A stretch of 64,000 nt of DNA, taken from the NCBI GenBank assembly GCA_902778285.1, contig CACYXC010000012.1, positions 1-64,000 on the forward strand, read 5' to 3'. The notes beneath the pieces are model-generated. The model was not told the DNA's origin and searched no databases. It was given only the letters and a program-made list of their open reading frames with translations. Numbering within the stretch: position 1 is the stretch's first letter; each line of letters starts with the position of its first letter. Below, one piece after another: positions 43,211 to 51,421 of the stretch. This stretch comes from Oscillospiraceae bacterium (lineage in GTDB: Bacteria; Bacillota; Clostridia; Oscillospirales; Oscillospiraceae). A program made the translations under genes and the position numbers.

Positions 43211-43495
43211 TTGAAGCAAGTAAACGAGATCCTGTTTCGCGCCGTGTGTCTTTGCGCAGCGGCGCTCCTGCTGGTCATAAGCCTGCTGTGCTCGATCCGC
43301 GTGACCGCCGTCAACGATCGGGCGGCGCGGCTGGAGCGGGAGAACGCCGCCCTGGAGGCGGAGATCGCCGTGCTCGCGGCGCGCGCGGAGAGCAGGCTGA
43401 GCCTGGAGGAGCTGGAGCGCTATGCCGTGGAAAAGCTCGGCATGCAGCGCCTGAGTCCCGGTCAGGTCATCCTGATCGAGACGCCTGAGAGATAA
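43211..43495 (+). CDS. ftsL: Septum formation protein FtsL/DivIC-like
   Basis: The 94-residue bitopic protein has one membrane helix at about 11-32 and a leucine-zipper coiled coil at about 35-70, ending with YAVEKLGMQRLSPGQVI as in FtsL/DivIC proteins. The position between rsmH and a class B PBP identifies it as FtsL. The start is a TTG behind AGGAG. Confidence 0.87.
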   Translation: MKQVNEILFRAVCLCAAALLLVISLLCSIRVTAVNDRAARLERENAALEAEIAVLAARAESRLSLEELERYAVEKLGMQRLSPGQVILIETPER

Positions 43496-43545
43496 AAAGT
43501 GGGAGCATGTTCGCCGGAACCGATGAATATGGATAGCTGAACGAC

Positions 43546-43572
43546 ACATTTGACGGCAGCGCCTTCAAATGT
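43546..43572 (+). other. Small hairpin before the PBP start
   Basis: ACATTTGA (43546-43553) pairs with TCAAATGT (43565-43572), 5 bases before the GGAGG of the PBP gene. It lacks a T-tract; a role in translation is possible but unproven. Confidence 0.4.
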
Positions 43573-43591
43573 GAACTGTGGAGGCAAAGCC

Positions 43592-45928
43592 ATGTTCCCA
43601 AACAAAAACCCCGCGCCCGCGGGTGCGGTCAGCCCGCCGAACCGGCAGATGCTCCGGCGCTGCGCGGTGCTTGCGGCGCTCTTCGGCATCCTGCTCTTTG
43701 TCCTGCTGCTGGCGCGGCTGTTCCAGCTGCAGATCCTCGAGCACGAGCGCTATGAGCGCCTCGCCATGGAGCAGCAGCTGCGCGACGCGCCGACTGCCGC
43801 CGCCAGAGGCAGGATCTGTGATACCGACGGCAATCCGCTGGCCGTCTCCGCCTCGGTCGACAACGTCTACCTCAGCCCGGCGGAGATCCAGGCCTACGGG
43901 GAAGACCCGGCGCTGATCGCTCAGGGCCTCGCGGAGATCCTTGGGCTCGATGAGCGGGAGCTCCTGCAAAAATGCACGCAGACGGGCTCCTGGTACGTGA
44001 CCGTCGCGCGTAAGCTGGAGCGGGAGCAGGCGGACGAGATCCGCGCCTTCAAGAACGAATACGGCCTTCGCGGCGTGCGGCTCGAGACCGATACCAGGAG
44101 ATACTATCCCAATTCCAGCCTGGCCTGCCACCTGATCGGCTTCGTGGGGACCGACAACTACGGGCTCGAGGGCATCGAAGCGCGCTACGACAGCGTGCTC
44201 GCCGGCACGGCGGGACGGACCCGCCGCATGACCAACGCCTTCGGCACCGATCTGCTCTTTGAGCAGTTCGAGAGCTTCGAGCCGGGACAGGACGGCTGCG
44301 ACGTGATCACCACGCTGGATACGACCATCCAGTATTACGTCGAAAAGCATCTGCGTCAGGCTGTCGCGGATTACGACATCCAAAACGGCGCCGGCGCCAT
44401 CGCCATGAACGTAAAAACCGGGGCGATCCTGGCTATGGCCTCGCTCGACGACTACGACCTCAACCGCTTTCTGGAGGTCGGCGCGCAGGCGCAGGCGAGG
44501 ATCGACGCGGCGCAGAGCGAGGAGGAGCGACAGGAACTCCTGCGCTCTGCGCAGATCCGCCAGTGGCGCAACAAGGCCCTGTCCGACACCTATGAGCCCG
44601 GCTCCACCTTCAAGATCATCACACTGGCCATGGCGCTCGAGGAGGGCGCGGTCAGCGAGAGCAGCAGCTTTTTCTGCCCCGGCAGCGTCAGCGTCAAGGG
44701 GCGCAGCAGCCCGATCCGCTGCTGGAAGGACGGCGGGCACGGCTCGCAGAACCTGACGCAGGCGGTGCAGCACTCCTGCAACGCGGCCTTCGTCAACATC
44801 GGCCTGCGCGTCGGCGCGGAGCGATTCTACGACTACTGCGAGGCCTTCGGTTTTCTGGAGAAGACCGGGGATGCGGACGAAAACCTGACTGCCGTCACGG
44901 GGATCGATCTCTCCGGCGAGAGCGGCAGTATCTGGTGGAGCGAGAATACCTTCTGCTCGCCGCGAAACCTCTCGCAGCTCGCGGCGGCCTCCTTCGGCCA
45001 GACCTTCACGATCACGCCGCTGCAGCTCATCACGGCGGTCTCCGCCTGTGTCAACGGCGGCTATCTCATGCAGCCCTATGTGGTGCAGAGGATCGTCAAT
45101 CCCGACGGCACGACGGCCTCCGAGCGGCAGCCGACGCTGCGCCGCCAGGTGATCAGCGAGGAGACCAGCGCCAGGGTCCGCACGATCCTGGAGCAGGTGG
45201 TGGGCGATGCGAAGGAGGGCACGGGCCGCAACGCGGCGGTGGCCGGATACCGCATCGGCGGCAAGACCGGCACCAGCGAGAAGGTGAGCCTCGAGGCGCA
45301 GACCGGTGTCAAGCAGTACATCGTCTCCTTTCTCGGCTTCGCCCCGGCGGACGATCCGAAGATCGCCGTGCTGGTATTTCTGGATACGCCGTCCAACGCC
45401 TCCGGCGTTTACGTCAGCGGCGGCCAGATGGCGGCACCCGTGGTGGGGAACATGATGGCCGATATCCTGCCCTATCTGGGCGTGGAGCCCGTTCTGAGCG
45501 AGGAGGAGGCCGCGCGGATCGACGTACAGACGCCGCTGCTGACGGGCCTTTCGCTCACAGAGGCGGCCGGACGGGTCCGGGATGCGCAGCTTCGTTACCG
45601 CAGCATCGGCAGCGGGGACACCGTGACCGATCAGCTGCCCGCCGCCGGGCAGAGCATCGCCCGCGGCACCGAGATCATTTTGTATCTGGGGGCGGAGCCC
45701 TCACAGGACACGGAGATCCTCCCGGATCTGACCGGGATGGACTACGAGCAGGCCCGCGACACGCTCTCGTACTACGGCCTCTATCTGCGCACCGCAAGCC
45801 CGGTGGGCGCGGCGGGGGAGCAGAAGGTCGGCGGCCAGAGTGTGGCGGCCGGAACAGCGCTGGATCACGGCAGCGTCATCACCGTGACGCTGATCGACAG
45901 CGACGAAACGATGTTGGGAATCTACTGA
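43592..45928 (+). CDS. Class B penicillin-binding protein with two PASTA domains (FtsI/SpoVD-like)
   Basis: The 778-residue transpeptidase has a membrane anchor at about 27-50, a PBP dimerisation domain, and the penicillin-binding domain with SxxK at Ser348, SxN at Ser395 and KTG at Lys558. Two PASTA domains follow (about 650-710 and 715-775). It cross-links septal or spore peptidoglycan with FtsW/SpoVE. Bacillus has both PbpB and SpoVD at this spot; here there is one, so the two roles cannot be separated by sequence. GGAGG precedes the ATG. Confidence 0.93.
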   Translation: MFPNKNPAPAGAVSPPNRQMLRRCAVLAALFGILLFVLLLARLFQLQILEHERYERLAMEQQLRDAPTAAARGRICDTDGNPLAVSASVDNVYLSPAEIQAYGEDPALIAQGLAEILGLDERELLQKCTQTGSWYVTVARKLEREQADEIRAFKNEYGLRGVRLETDTRRYYPNSSLACHLIGFVGTDNYGLEGIEARYDSVLAGTAGRTRRMTNAFGTDLLFEQFESFEPGQDGCDVITTLDTTIQYYVEKHLRQAVADYDIQNGAGAIAMNVKTGAILAMASLDDYDLNRFLEVGAQAQARIDAAQSEEERQELLRSAQIRQWRNKALSDTYEPGSTFKIITLAMALEEGAVSESSSFFCPGSVSVKGRSSPIRCWKDGGHGSQNLTQAVQHSCNAAFVNIGLRVGAERFYDYCEAFGFLEKTGDADENLTAVTGIDLSGESGSIWWSENTFCSPRNLSQLAAASFGQTFTITPLQLITAVSACVNGGYLMQPYVVQRIVNPDGTTASERQPTLRRQVISEETSARVRTILEQVVGDAKEGTGRNAAVAGYRIGGKTGTSEKVSLEAQTGVKQYIVSFLGFAPADDPKIAVLVFLDTPSNASGVYVSGGQMAAPVVGNMMADILPYLGVEPVLSEEEAARIDVQTPLLTGLSLTEAAGRVRDAQLRYRSIGSGDTVTDQLPAAGQSIARGTEIILYLGAEPSQDTEILPDLTGMDYEQARDTLSYYGLYLRTASPVGAAGEQKVGGQSVAAGTALDHGSVITVTLIDSDETMLGIY

Positions 45929-45930
45929 AC

Positions 45931-47388
45931 ATGAAACTGAAGGATATCATTAAAAATATAAAAATACTGCGCTGCACGGCCGATCCCGAAACCGAGATCA
46001 CGGGCGTCTGCTACGACTCCCGCAAGGTGCGGCCGGGTGAGCTCTTCGTGGCTGTGCGCGGCTTTTCCTCCGACGGGCATCGCTTCATACCCATGGCGCG
46101 GGAGAAGGGGGCCGCGGCGATCCTCTGCGAGGAGCTGCCGGAGGATGAGAGCAACTGCGTGCAGACCGACGACTGCCGCCTGGGTCTCGCCCTCTGCAGC
46201 CGGGATTTCTACGGCAATCCCGCCTCGGAGATGACCGTCATCGGCATCACCGGCACCAGCGGCAAGACCACGACCAGCTATCTGATCAAGCACCTGCTGG
46301 AGACGAAGCTCGGCGCGAAGGTGGGCCTGATCGGCACCAACGGCAACTGCATCGGCGACGAGCTGCTGCACACCGAGCGTACCACACCCGAATCGAACGA
46401 CCTGCAGCGCCTTTTCCGCCGCATGGCGGACGCGGGCTGCACCCATGTGGTGATGGAGGTCTCCTCCCACTCCCTGAGCCTCGAGCGCGTGGCGGGGATC
46501 CGCTTCGACGTGGCGGTCTACACCAACCTGAGCCAGGACCATCTGGATTTTCACAGGACGATGGAGGAATACGCCGCGGCCAAACGCATGCTGTTCAGCC
46601 GCTGCGAGCTGGGCTGCTTCAATCTGGACGACGGCTGGACGGATTTCATGCTCAGGGGCGCCGACTGCCGCGTCTTCACCTACGCGGAGACGAGGGAAGA
46701 TGCGGATCTCAGGGCAAGGGACGTGAGCCTGTCCGCCTCCGGCGTGCGCTTCACCGCCGTGCGCGGCGAGGAAGCGGTACCGACCTTCCTCGGCATCCCC
46801 GGCAGCTTTTCTGTGTATAACGCGCTGGCCGTCATGGCCGTGGGCCTCGCTCTCGGCCTGACGCTCTCAGACTGCGCCGACGCGCTGGCCGACGCGAAAG
46901 GCGTCAAAGGCAGGCTGGAGTTGGTGCCGACGTACGGGGATTACACCGTGCTCATCGACTACTGCCATAAGCCGGACGCCCTTGAGAAGGTGCTCCAGTC
47001 TCTGCGGCCGGTGACAAAGGGGCGGCTGATCGTCCTCTTCGGCTGCGGCGGCGACCGGGACCGGCTCAAGCGCCCCATCATGGGTGAGATCGCCGCAGAG
47101 AACGCGGACCTTGTCATCGTCACCAGCGACAATCCCCGCACCGAAGAGCCCATGGCCATCATCGGGGAGATCCTCGCGGGCGTGAAGGACAGCGCGACGC
47201 CGACGCAGGTCATCTGCAGCCGCGAGGAGGCGATCGCCTGGGCACTTGACAATGCCCGCCCCGGTGATGTAATATTGCTTGCCGGCAAGGGCCACGAGGA
47301 CTATCAGGAGATCGGGCACGAGAAGCGCCACCTCGATGAGCGCGAGATCGTCGCCGGCATTTTGAAAAGACGGGCTGCCGCTCCCTGA
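45931..47388 (+). CDS. murE: UDP-MurNAc-L-Ala-D-Glu:meso-diaminopimelate ligase
   Basis: The 485-residue Mur ligase has the ATP loop GITGTSGKTTTS, the Mur-ligase histidine region, and the specificity motif DNPR (in SDNPRTEEP). That motif marks meso-diaminopimelate rather than lysine as substrate. It starts 2 bp after the PBP stop. The expected next gene murF is absent; mraY follows directly. Confidence 0.95.
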   Translation: MKLKDIIKNIKILRCTADPETEITGVCYDSRKVRPGELFVAVRGFSSDGHRFIPMAREKGAAAILCEELPEDESNCVQTDDCRLGLALCSRDFYGNPASEMTVIGITGTSGKTTTSYLIKHLLETKLGAKVGLIGTNGNCIGDELLHTERTTPESNDLQRLFRRMADAGCTHVVMEVSSHSLSLERVAGIRFDVAVYTNLSQDHLDFHRTMEEYAAAKRMLFSRCELGCFNLDDGWTDFMLRGADCRVFTYAETREDADLRARDVSLSASGVRFTAVRGEEAVPTFLGIPGSFSVYNALAVMAVGLALGLTLSDCADALADAKGVKGRLELVPTYGDYTVLIDYCHKPDALEKVLQSLRPVTKGRLIVLFGCGGDRDRLKRPIMGEIAAENADLVIVTSDNPRTEEPMAIIGEILAGVKDSATPTQVICSREEAIAWALDNARPGDVILLAGKGHEDYQEIGHEKRHLDEREIVAGILKRRAAAP

Positions 47389-47439
47389 CCGAAGGATCGA
47401 CCGCGGTCAAAGAGCTTTCTGTATATTGGAGAGAGAAGC

Positions 47440-48450
47440 ATGACGATAAAGCTGATTTGCGCGTTTGTCCTGGCCTTTCTGTTTGCCACGGCCTTTGGAA
47501 AATACTATATCCCCTGGCTGAAAAAACAGAAGGCGGGGCAGGAGATCAAGGAAAACGGCCCGACCTGGCACAACGCCAAGGCGGGTACCCCCACGATGGG
47601 CGGGGTGATCTTCATCTTCGCGGCGGCCTTCGTGTGCCTGACGGTGGGCTTTGAGGGGATGCTGCACGGAGAATTCGTGCACATCTACGTGCTGCTCTTC
47701 GCCTGCGTGTTCGGGGCCATCGGCTTTCTGGACGACTGGGAGAAGATCCGCCACCACCACAACACCGGCCTTTCCGCCAGGGCCAAGTTCCTGCTGCAGC
47801 TGGCGGCGGCGCTGGTCTTCGTGCTGCTCATGCGGCACCTGGGCTATCTGCGGCCCAATCTCTATGTGCCCTTCTCCGGGCGGACCATCCACATGCCGGA
47901 GTGGCTGTACTTCGTCTTTGCCGCCTTTGTGATCGTCGGCACCGTGAACGCCGTCAACATCACCGACGGGGTGGACGGCCTGGCCTCCGGCACCTCGCTG
48001 CCGGTGTTTCTCTTCTTTGTCGCCGTGAGCTTCGCCTGGGGCCGCAATTACCTGCAGCTCGGCATCTTCGCCTCCGCCATGGTGGGCGGCCTGCTGGGCT
48101 TTCTGGTCTACAACTTCAACCCCGCGCAGGTCTTCATGGGCGACACCGGCTCGCTCTTCCTCGGCGGGGCGGTCGCGGCGCTGGCCTTTGCCTACGACAT
48201 GCCGCTGATCCTCATCACGCTGGGCATCGTTTTCATCATCGAGACCCTGTCCGACATCATCCAAGTCGGCTACTTCAAGCTCTCCCACGGCAAGCGGGTC
48301 TTCCGCATGGCGCCCTTCCATCACCATCTGGAGATGGGCGGATGGACGGGGAAAAAGTGGAAAGAGAGAGAACTTTTTGTCCTGTTTACCGGCATATCTC
48401 TGGTCTTCGCGATCATATCCTTTATAGGGGTATATTCCCGCTATATGTAG
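47440..48450 (+). CDS. mraY: Phospho-MurNAc-pentapeptide transferase
   Basis: The 336-residue, ten-helix enzyme transfers phospho-MurNAc-pentapeptide to undecaprenyl phosphate, giving lipid I. The catalytic loops FLDDWEK, NITDGVDGLASG, FMGDTGSLFLGG and the HHHLE motif are all visible. GGAGAG lies before the ATG. Confidence 0.96.
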   Translation: MTIKLICAFVLAFLFATAFGKYYIPWLKKQKAGQEIKENGPTWHNAKAGTPTMGGVIFIFAAAFVCLTVGFEGMLHGEFVHIYVLLFACVFGAIGFLDDWEKIRHHHNTGLSARAKFLLQLAAALVFVLLMRHLGYLRPNLYVPFSGRTIHMPEWLYFVFAAFVIVGTVNAVNITDGVDGLASGTSLPVFLFFVAVSFAWGRNYLQLGIFASAMVGGLLGFLVYNFNPAQVFMGDTGSLFLGGAVAALAFAYDMPLILITLGIVFIIETLSDIIQVGYFKLSHGKRVFRMAPFHHHLEMGGWTGKKWKERELFVLFTGISLVFAIISFIGVYSRYM

Positions 48451-48451
48451 T

Positions 48452-48660
48452 AATCGTTCATCCCCCATAAGGGGACTGAACGATTAGAAAGCACCTGCGT
48501 TTATCGCACGGGGGAAACGCCTCGTTTGGTCGGCGCAGGGCCTCGCAGCGCTCGGCTCAGCGTGTTTTTGAAGCGGCGGAGCCGCCTCAAAAACGGATTA
48601 GACTTTGTTCCCGCCCTGCGAGGCGGGAATCAGAGGGGAGCGCCCCTCTGAACTCCCCTG
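48452..48660 (+). repeat. Stop-codon hairpin module B (after mraY)
   Basis: The stem ATCGTTCA/TGAACGAT with inner CCCC/GGGG begins at the mraY stop. The shared core (CTCGTTTGGTCGGCG, GGCCTCGC, GCTCGGCTCAG) and a GTTTTTG...CAAAAAC hairpin follow. Two more hairpins come after: CCCGCCCTGCGAGGCGGG and AGAGGGG/CCCCTCT. It fills the position where murD would be expected. Confidence 0.75.
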
Positions 48661-48708
48661 TTTGCAGGGAAAACTGAAAAGATGATCTGAAGTCGGGGAG
48701 GTGGTCTT

Positions 48709-49866
48709 TTGCGCTATGACGGCGCCCGCCTCGCCGACTTTTCCGCGGCGGCGACGGATGAGGGCAGAGGAAGGATGGATCTGAGCTTCCTGCTGCTGGT
48801 GCTGGGTCTTCTCGGCACCGGTGTGCTGATGGTCCTCTCGTCCAGCTTCCCGCGGGCCTACTATGACCCGGGCCGTGTGACCGGCGGCAACGCCGCCTAT
48901 TACTTTGTGCGCCAGCTGCTCTTTGCCGGGCTGGGTGTCGGCGTCATGCTGCTGGCCTCCCGGCTGCCGATGGGCTTTTACCGGCGTTACGCCTTCCCAT
49001 TCCTGATCCTGACCGCCGTGCTGCTGGCGCTGGTGCCGCTGATCGGGGTGAAGGCCAACGGCTCCCGCCGCTGGCTCGGCGTCGGGGGATTGACGCTGCA
49101 GCCCTCCGAGCTTGCCAAGCTCGCGGTGATCCTGTCCTTCTCGGTGCTGATCTGCCGCTATCGGGAAAGGATGAAGACGATCCGCTACGGCCTGCTGCCC
49201 TTTCTGGGAATTCTCGGCGCGCTGGTCGGCCTGCTCGTGCTCGAGCCGCACTTCTCGGCCTCCGTCATCCTGCTGGCCGTCGGGGCCGTGATGCTCTTTC
49301 TCGGCGGCGTGGGCGTCGGCTGGTTCGCCGCGGCCTTCGCGGCGGCCGGAACCGGCCTTGCGGTGCTGCTGACCTTTTTCCCCTACGCCTCCTCCCGCAT
49401 CATGACCTGGCGGGATCCCTTTTCCAGTTCCTCGGACGAGGGCTATCAGATCGTCCAGTCCCTGTATACCATCGGCTCGGGCGGCCTGAGCGGTCTCGGC
49501 TTCGGCGGCAGCCGCCAGAAATACCTGTTCCTGCCGGAGGAGCACAACGATTTCATTTTTTCCGTCTGCTGCGAGGAGCTGGGCTTTATCGGCGCCGCGC
49601 TGATCCTGAGCCTCTTCGCGCTTTTGATCCTGCGCGGCTACTGGATCGCGCTGCACTGCCGCAGCCGCTTTTCGTTCCTGGTCTGCGCCGGGATCACGAC
49701 CCTGCTGGCCGTTCAGATCTTTTTCAATGTGGCGGTGGCGACGAACCTTTTGCCCTGTACCGGGATCTCGCTCCCGTTTTTCAGTTACGGCGGCACGGCG
49801 CTGCTGATCCAGCTGGGGGAGATGGGGATCGTTCTGAGCGCGTCAAGGGATGTTCTGGAAACATAA
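48709..49866 (+). CDS. ftsW: Peptidoglycan glycosyltransferase FtsW/SpoVE-like (SEDS)
   Basis: The 385-residue polytopic SEDS protein polymerises glycan strands at the septum with a class B PBP. Typical segments are GSRRWLGVGGLTLQPSELAKL, EEHNDFIFSVCCEELGF and GISLPFFSYGGTAL. The start is TTG behind GGGAGGTGG. Its location before murG fits FtsW/SpoVE. Confidence 0.93.
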   Translation: MRYDGARLADFSAAATDEGRGRMDLSFLLLVLGLLGTGVLMVLSSSFPRAYYDPGRVTGGNAAYYFVRQLLFAGLGVGVMLLASRLPMGFYRRYAFPFLILTAVLLALVPLIGVKANGSRRWLGVGGLTLQPSELAKLAVILSFSVLICRYRERMKTIRYGLLPFLGILGALVGLLVLEPHFSASVILLAVGAVMLFLGGVGVGWFAAAFAAAGTGLAVLLTFFPYASSRIMTWRDPFSSSSDEGYQIVQSLYTIGSGGLSGLGFGGSRQKYLFLPEEHNDFIFSVCCEELGFIGAALILSLFALLILRGYWIALHCRSRFSFLVCAGITTLLAVQIFFNVAVATNLLPCTGISLPFFSYGGTALLIQLGEMGIVLSASRDVLET

Positions 49867-49872
49867 GATATT

Positions 49873-50015
49873 CAATTGTGAAACGCCGTTTCACAATTGA
49901 GCTGCTCGCTTTTATCGCGCTCGCCCCGCGTAAGACGGCTCGCTTGGTCGAAGCGAGGCCTCGCCAAGCTCGGCTCAGGGTGTTTTTGAGACGGCAAAGC
50001 CGCCTCAAAAACAAT
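49873..50015 (+). repeat. Stop-codon hairpin module C (after ftsW)
   Basis: TCAATTGTGAAACG and its complement form a perfect stem starting 6 bases after the ftsW stop. The core (GCTCGCTTGGTCGAAGC, GGCCTCGC, GCTCGGCTCAGGGTG) and TTTTTGAG...CTCAAAAA follow. With the next element it accounts for the whole 366-bp ftsW-murG gap. Confidence 0.75.
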
Positions 50016-50050
50016 TTGAATGGAAATATTGGCCTGACTGCGCCTTTCGC

Positions 50051-50199
50051 GATAATGATTATCGGATGGCGAAATCAATCGAGAATTCGATTGATTTCGC
50101 TGCCAAACGACAAGTTTGGCAGCGAATGATTCTTTGAATCATTCGCCCGATGCTCATTGCAATGAATATATGGCAAAACAGCTTCCTATAGTCATTATC
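50051..50199 (-). repeat. Multi-hairpin MITE-like element, copy 1
   Basis: It starts ATAATGATTATCGGATGGCGAAA and ends with the complement of TAATGACTATAG. In between are the hairpins AATCAATCGA/TCGATTGATT, CTGCCAAAC/GTTTGGCAG and GAATGATT/AATCATTC. Relative to the full copy at 57.1 kb it is inverted and lacks two internal hairpins. Confidence 0.75.
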
Positions 50200-50232
50200 G
50201 ACAATCATCTCGAAACATGGGAGATATAAAAG

Positions 50233-51357
50233 ATGCGTCTTCTCTTTACCTGCGGCGGTACCGCCGGACATGTGAATCCCGCCCTCGCCGTGGCTGGGCG
50301 GCTGCGTGAGCGCTTTTCCGACGCGGAGTTTCTGTTTCTCGGCGCCGAGGGCAAGATGGAGATGGAGCTCGTGCCCCGCGCGGGCTATCGGATCCTGCCG
50401 CTGCACATTACCAATATCGCCCGCGGGAAATCTCTTTCCGCCGTTGCCCACAATCTGGACACGGTAAAGAACGTGCTCGCCTCCGAGCGCGAGGCGAAGC
50501 GGATCATCCGGGACTATGCGCCCGACGCCGTGATCGGCACGGGAGGCTATGTCTGCTATCCGGTCCTGATGGCCGCCTCCCGGCTGCGCATCCCCACGCT
50601 GGTGCATGAGAGCAACGCCATGCCCGGCCTTACCACCAAGCTGCTGGCGCGGCATGTCGACCGCATCCTCGTGGGCTTCGAGGAGAGCCGGAAGCACTAT
50701 CCGGACCCGGAGAAGGTCCGCGTCACCGGAACGCCTGTGCGCGGGGAGTTCGCCGCCTACACGAAGGAGAGCGCCAAGCGTGAGCTGGGCCTGCCGGCGG
50801 AGCTGCCGCTGGTGGTGTCCGTCTGGGGCTCGCTGGGCTCCGGACACATGAACGGAATTTTGACGGAGCTGCTGCCGCTGCTGCGCGGGCAGAGCGATTT
50901 CCGCCTGATCCACGCCGTCGGCAGCCGGGACTTCGCCGAGATCAGCGGGAAGCTCGCCGCGGCGGACTATACGCCCGCCGACTGCGGCGCGCACGTGCAG
51001 GAATACATCTACGACATGCCGCGCGTCATGGCGGCGGCGGATCTGATCCTCTGCCGCGCGGGCGCCTCCACGCTGGCGGAGCTGACCTATCTGGGGAAGC
51101 CCTCCGTGATCGTGCCCTCGCCCAACGTGACCGACAATCATCAGGAGAAGAATGCCCGCGTGCTGGAAAAGGCGGGCGGTGCGAAGGTCTTCCTGGAGGG
51201 CGAGTTCGACGCGGCCTCCCTTCTGCAGACGGTCAGAGAGCTGCTGGCGGACAGAGAAGCGCTCGACGGCATGTCCGCGGCTATGAAGAGCCTTTCGGTC
51301 CCCCTGGCGACGGAGCGCATCTGCGACGAGATCCTGAAGCTCTGCCGAGAAGAATAA
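50233..51357 (+). CDS. murG: UDP-GlcNAc:lipid I N-acetylglucosaminyltransferase
   Basis: The 374-residue GT-B enzyme converts lipid I to lipid II on the cytoplasmic face. The N-terminal GGTAGHVNPALAVA loop and the C-terminal donor-binding region (CRAGASTLAELTYLGKPSVIVP) are clear. Confidence 0.96.
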   Translation: MRLLFTCGGTAGHVNPALAVAGRLRERFSDAEFLFLGAEGKMEMELVPRAGYRILPLHITNIARGKSLSAVAHNLDTVKNVLASEREAKRIIRDYAPDAVIGTGGYVCYPVLMAASRLRIPTLVHESNAMPGLTTKLLARHVDRILVGFEESRKHYPDPEKVRVTGTPVRGEFAAYTKESAKRELGLPAELPLVVSVWGSLGSGHMNGILTELLPLLRGQSDFRLIHAVGSRDFAEISGKLAAADYTPADCGAHVQEYIYDMPRVMAAADLILCRAGASTLAELTYLGKPSVIVPSPNVTDNHQEKNARVLEKAGGAKVFLEGEFDAASLLQTVRELLADREALDGMSAAMKSLSVPLATERICDEILKLCREE

Positions 51358-51376
51358 GGAAAATAGCAAAATCATA

Positions 51377-51414
51377 CCCCTGTGCATAGGATGGCCTGAT
51401 TCCATGCACGGGGG
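51377..51414 (+). promoter_or_regulatory. Hairpin that includes the murA2 ribosome binding site
   Basis: CCCCTGTGCAT (51377-51387) pairs with ATGCACGGGGG (51404-51414). The GGGGG is the apparent ribosome binding site 7 bases before the ATG at 51422, so the stem would mask it. With only TTTAATT after it, it could alternatively act as a weak terminator or attenuator after murG. Confidence 0.55.
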
Positions 51415-51421
51415 TTTAATT

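Noticed and set aside
44935..45920. A second frame upstream of and fused to murE
   Set aside because: It overlaps the 3' half of the PBP gene in another frame and is Arg/Gly-rich. The real murE starts at 45931.
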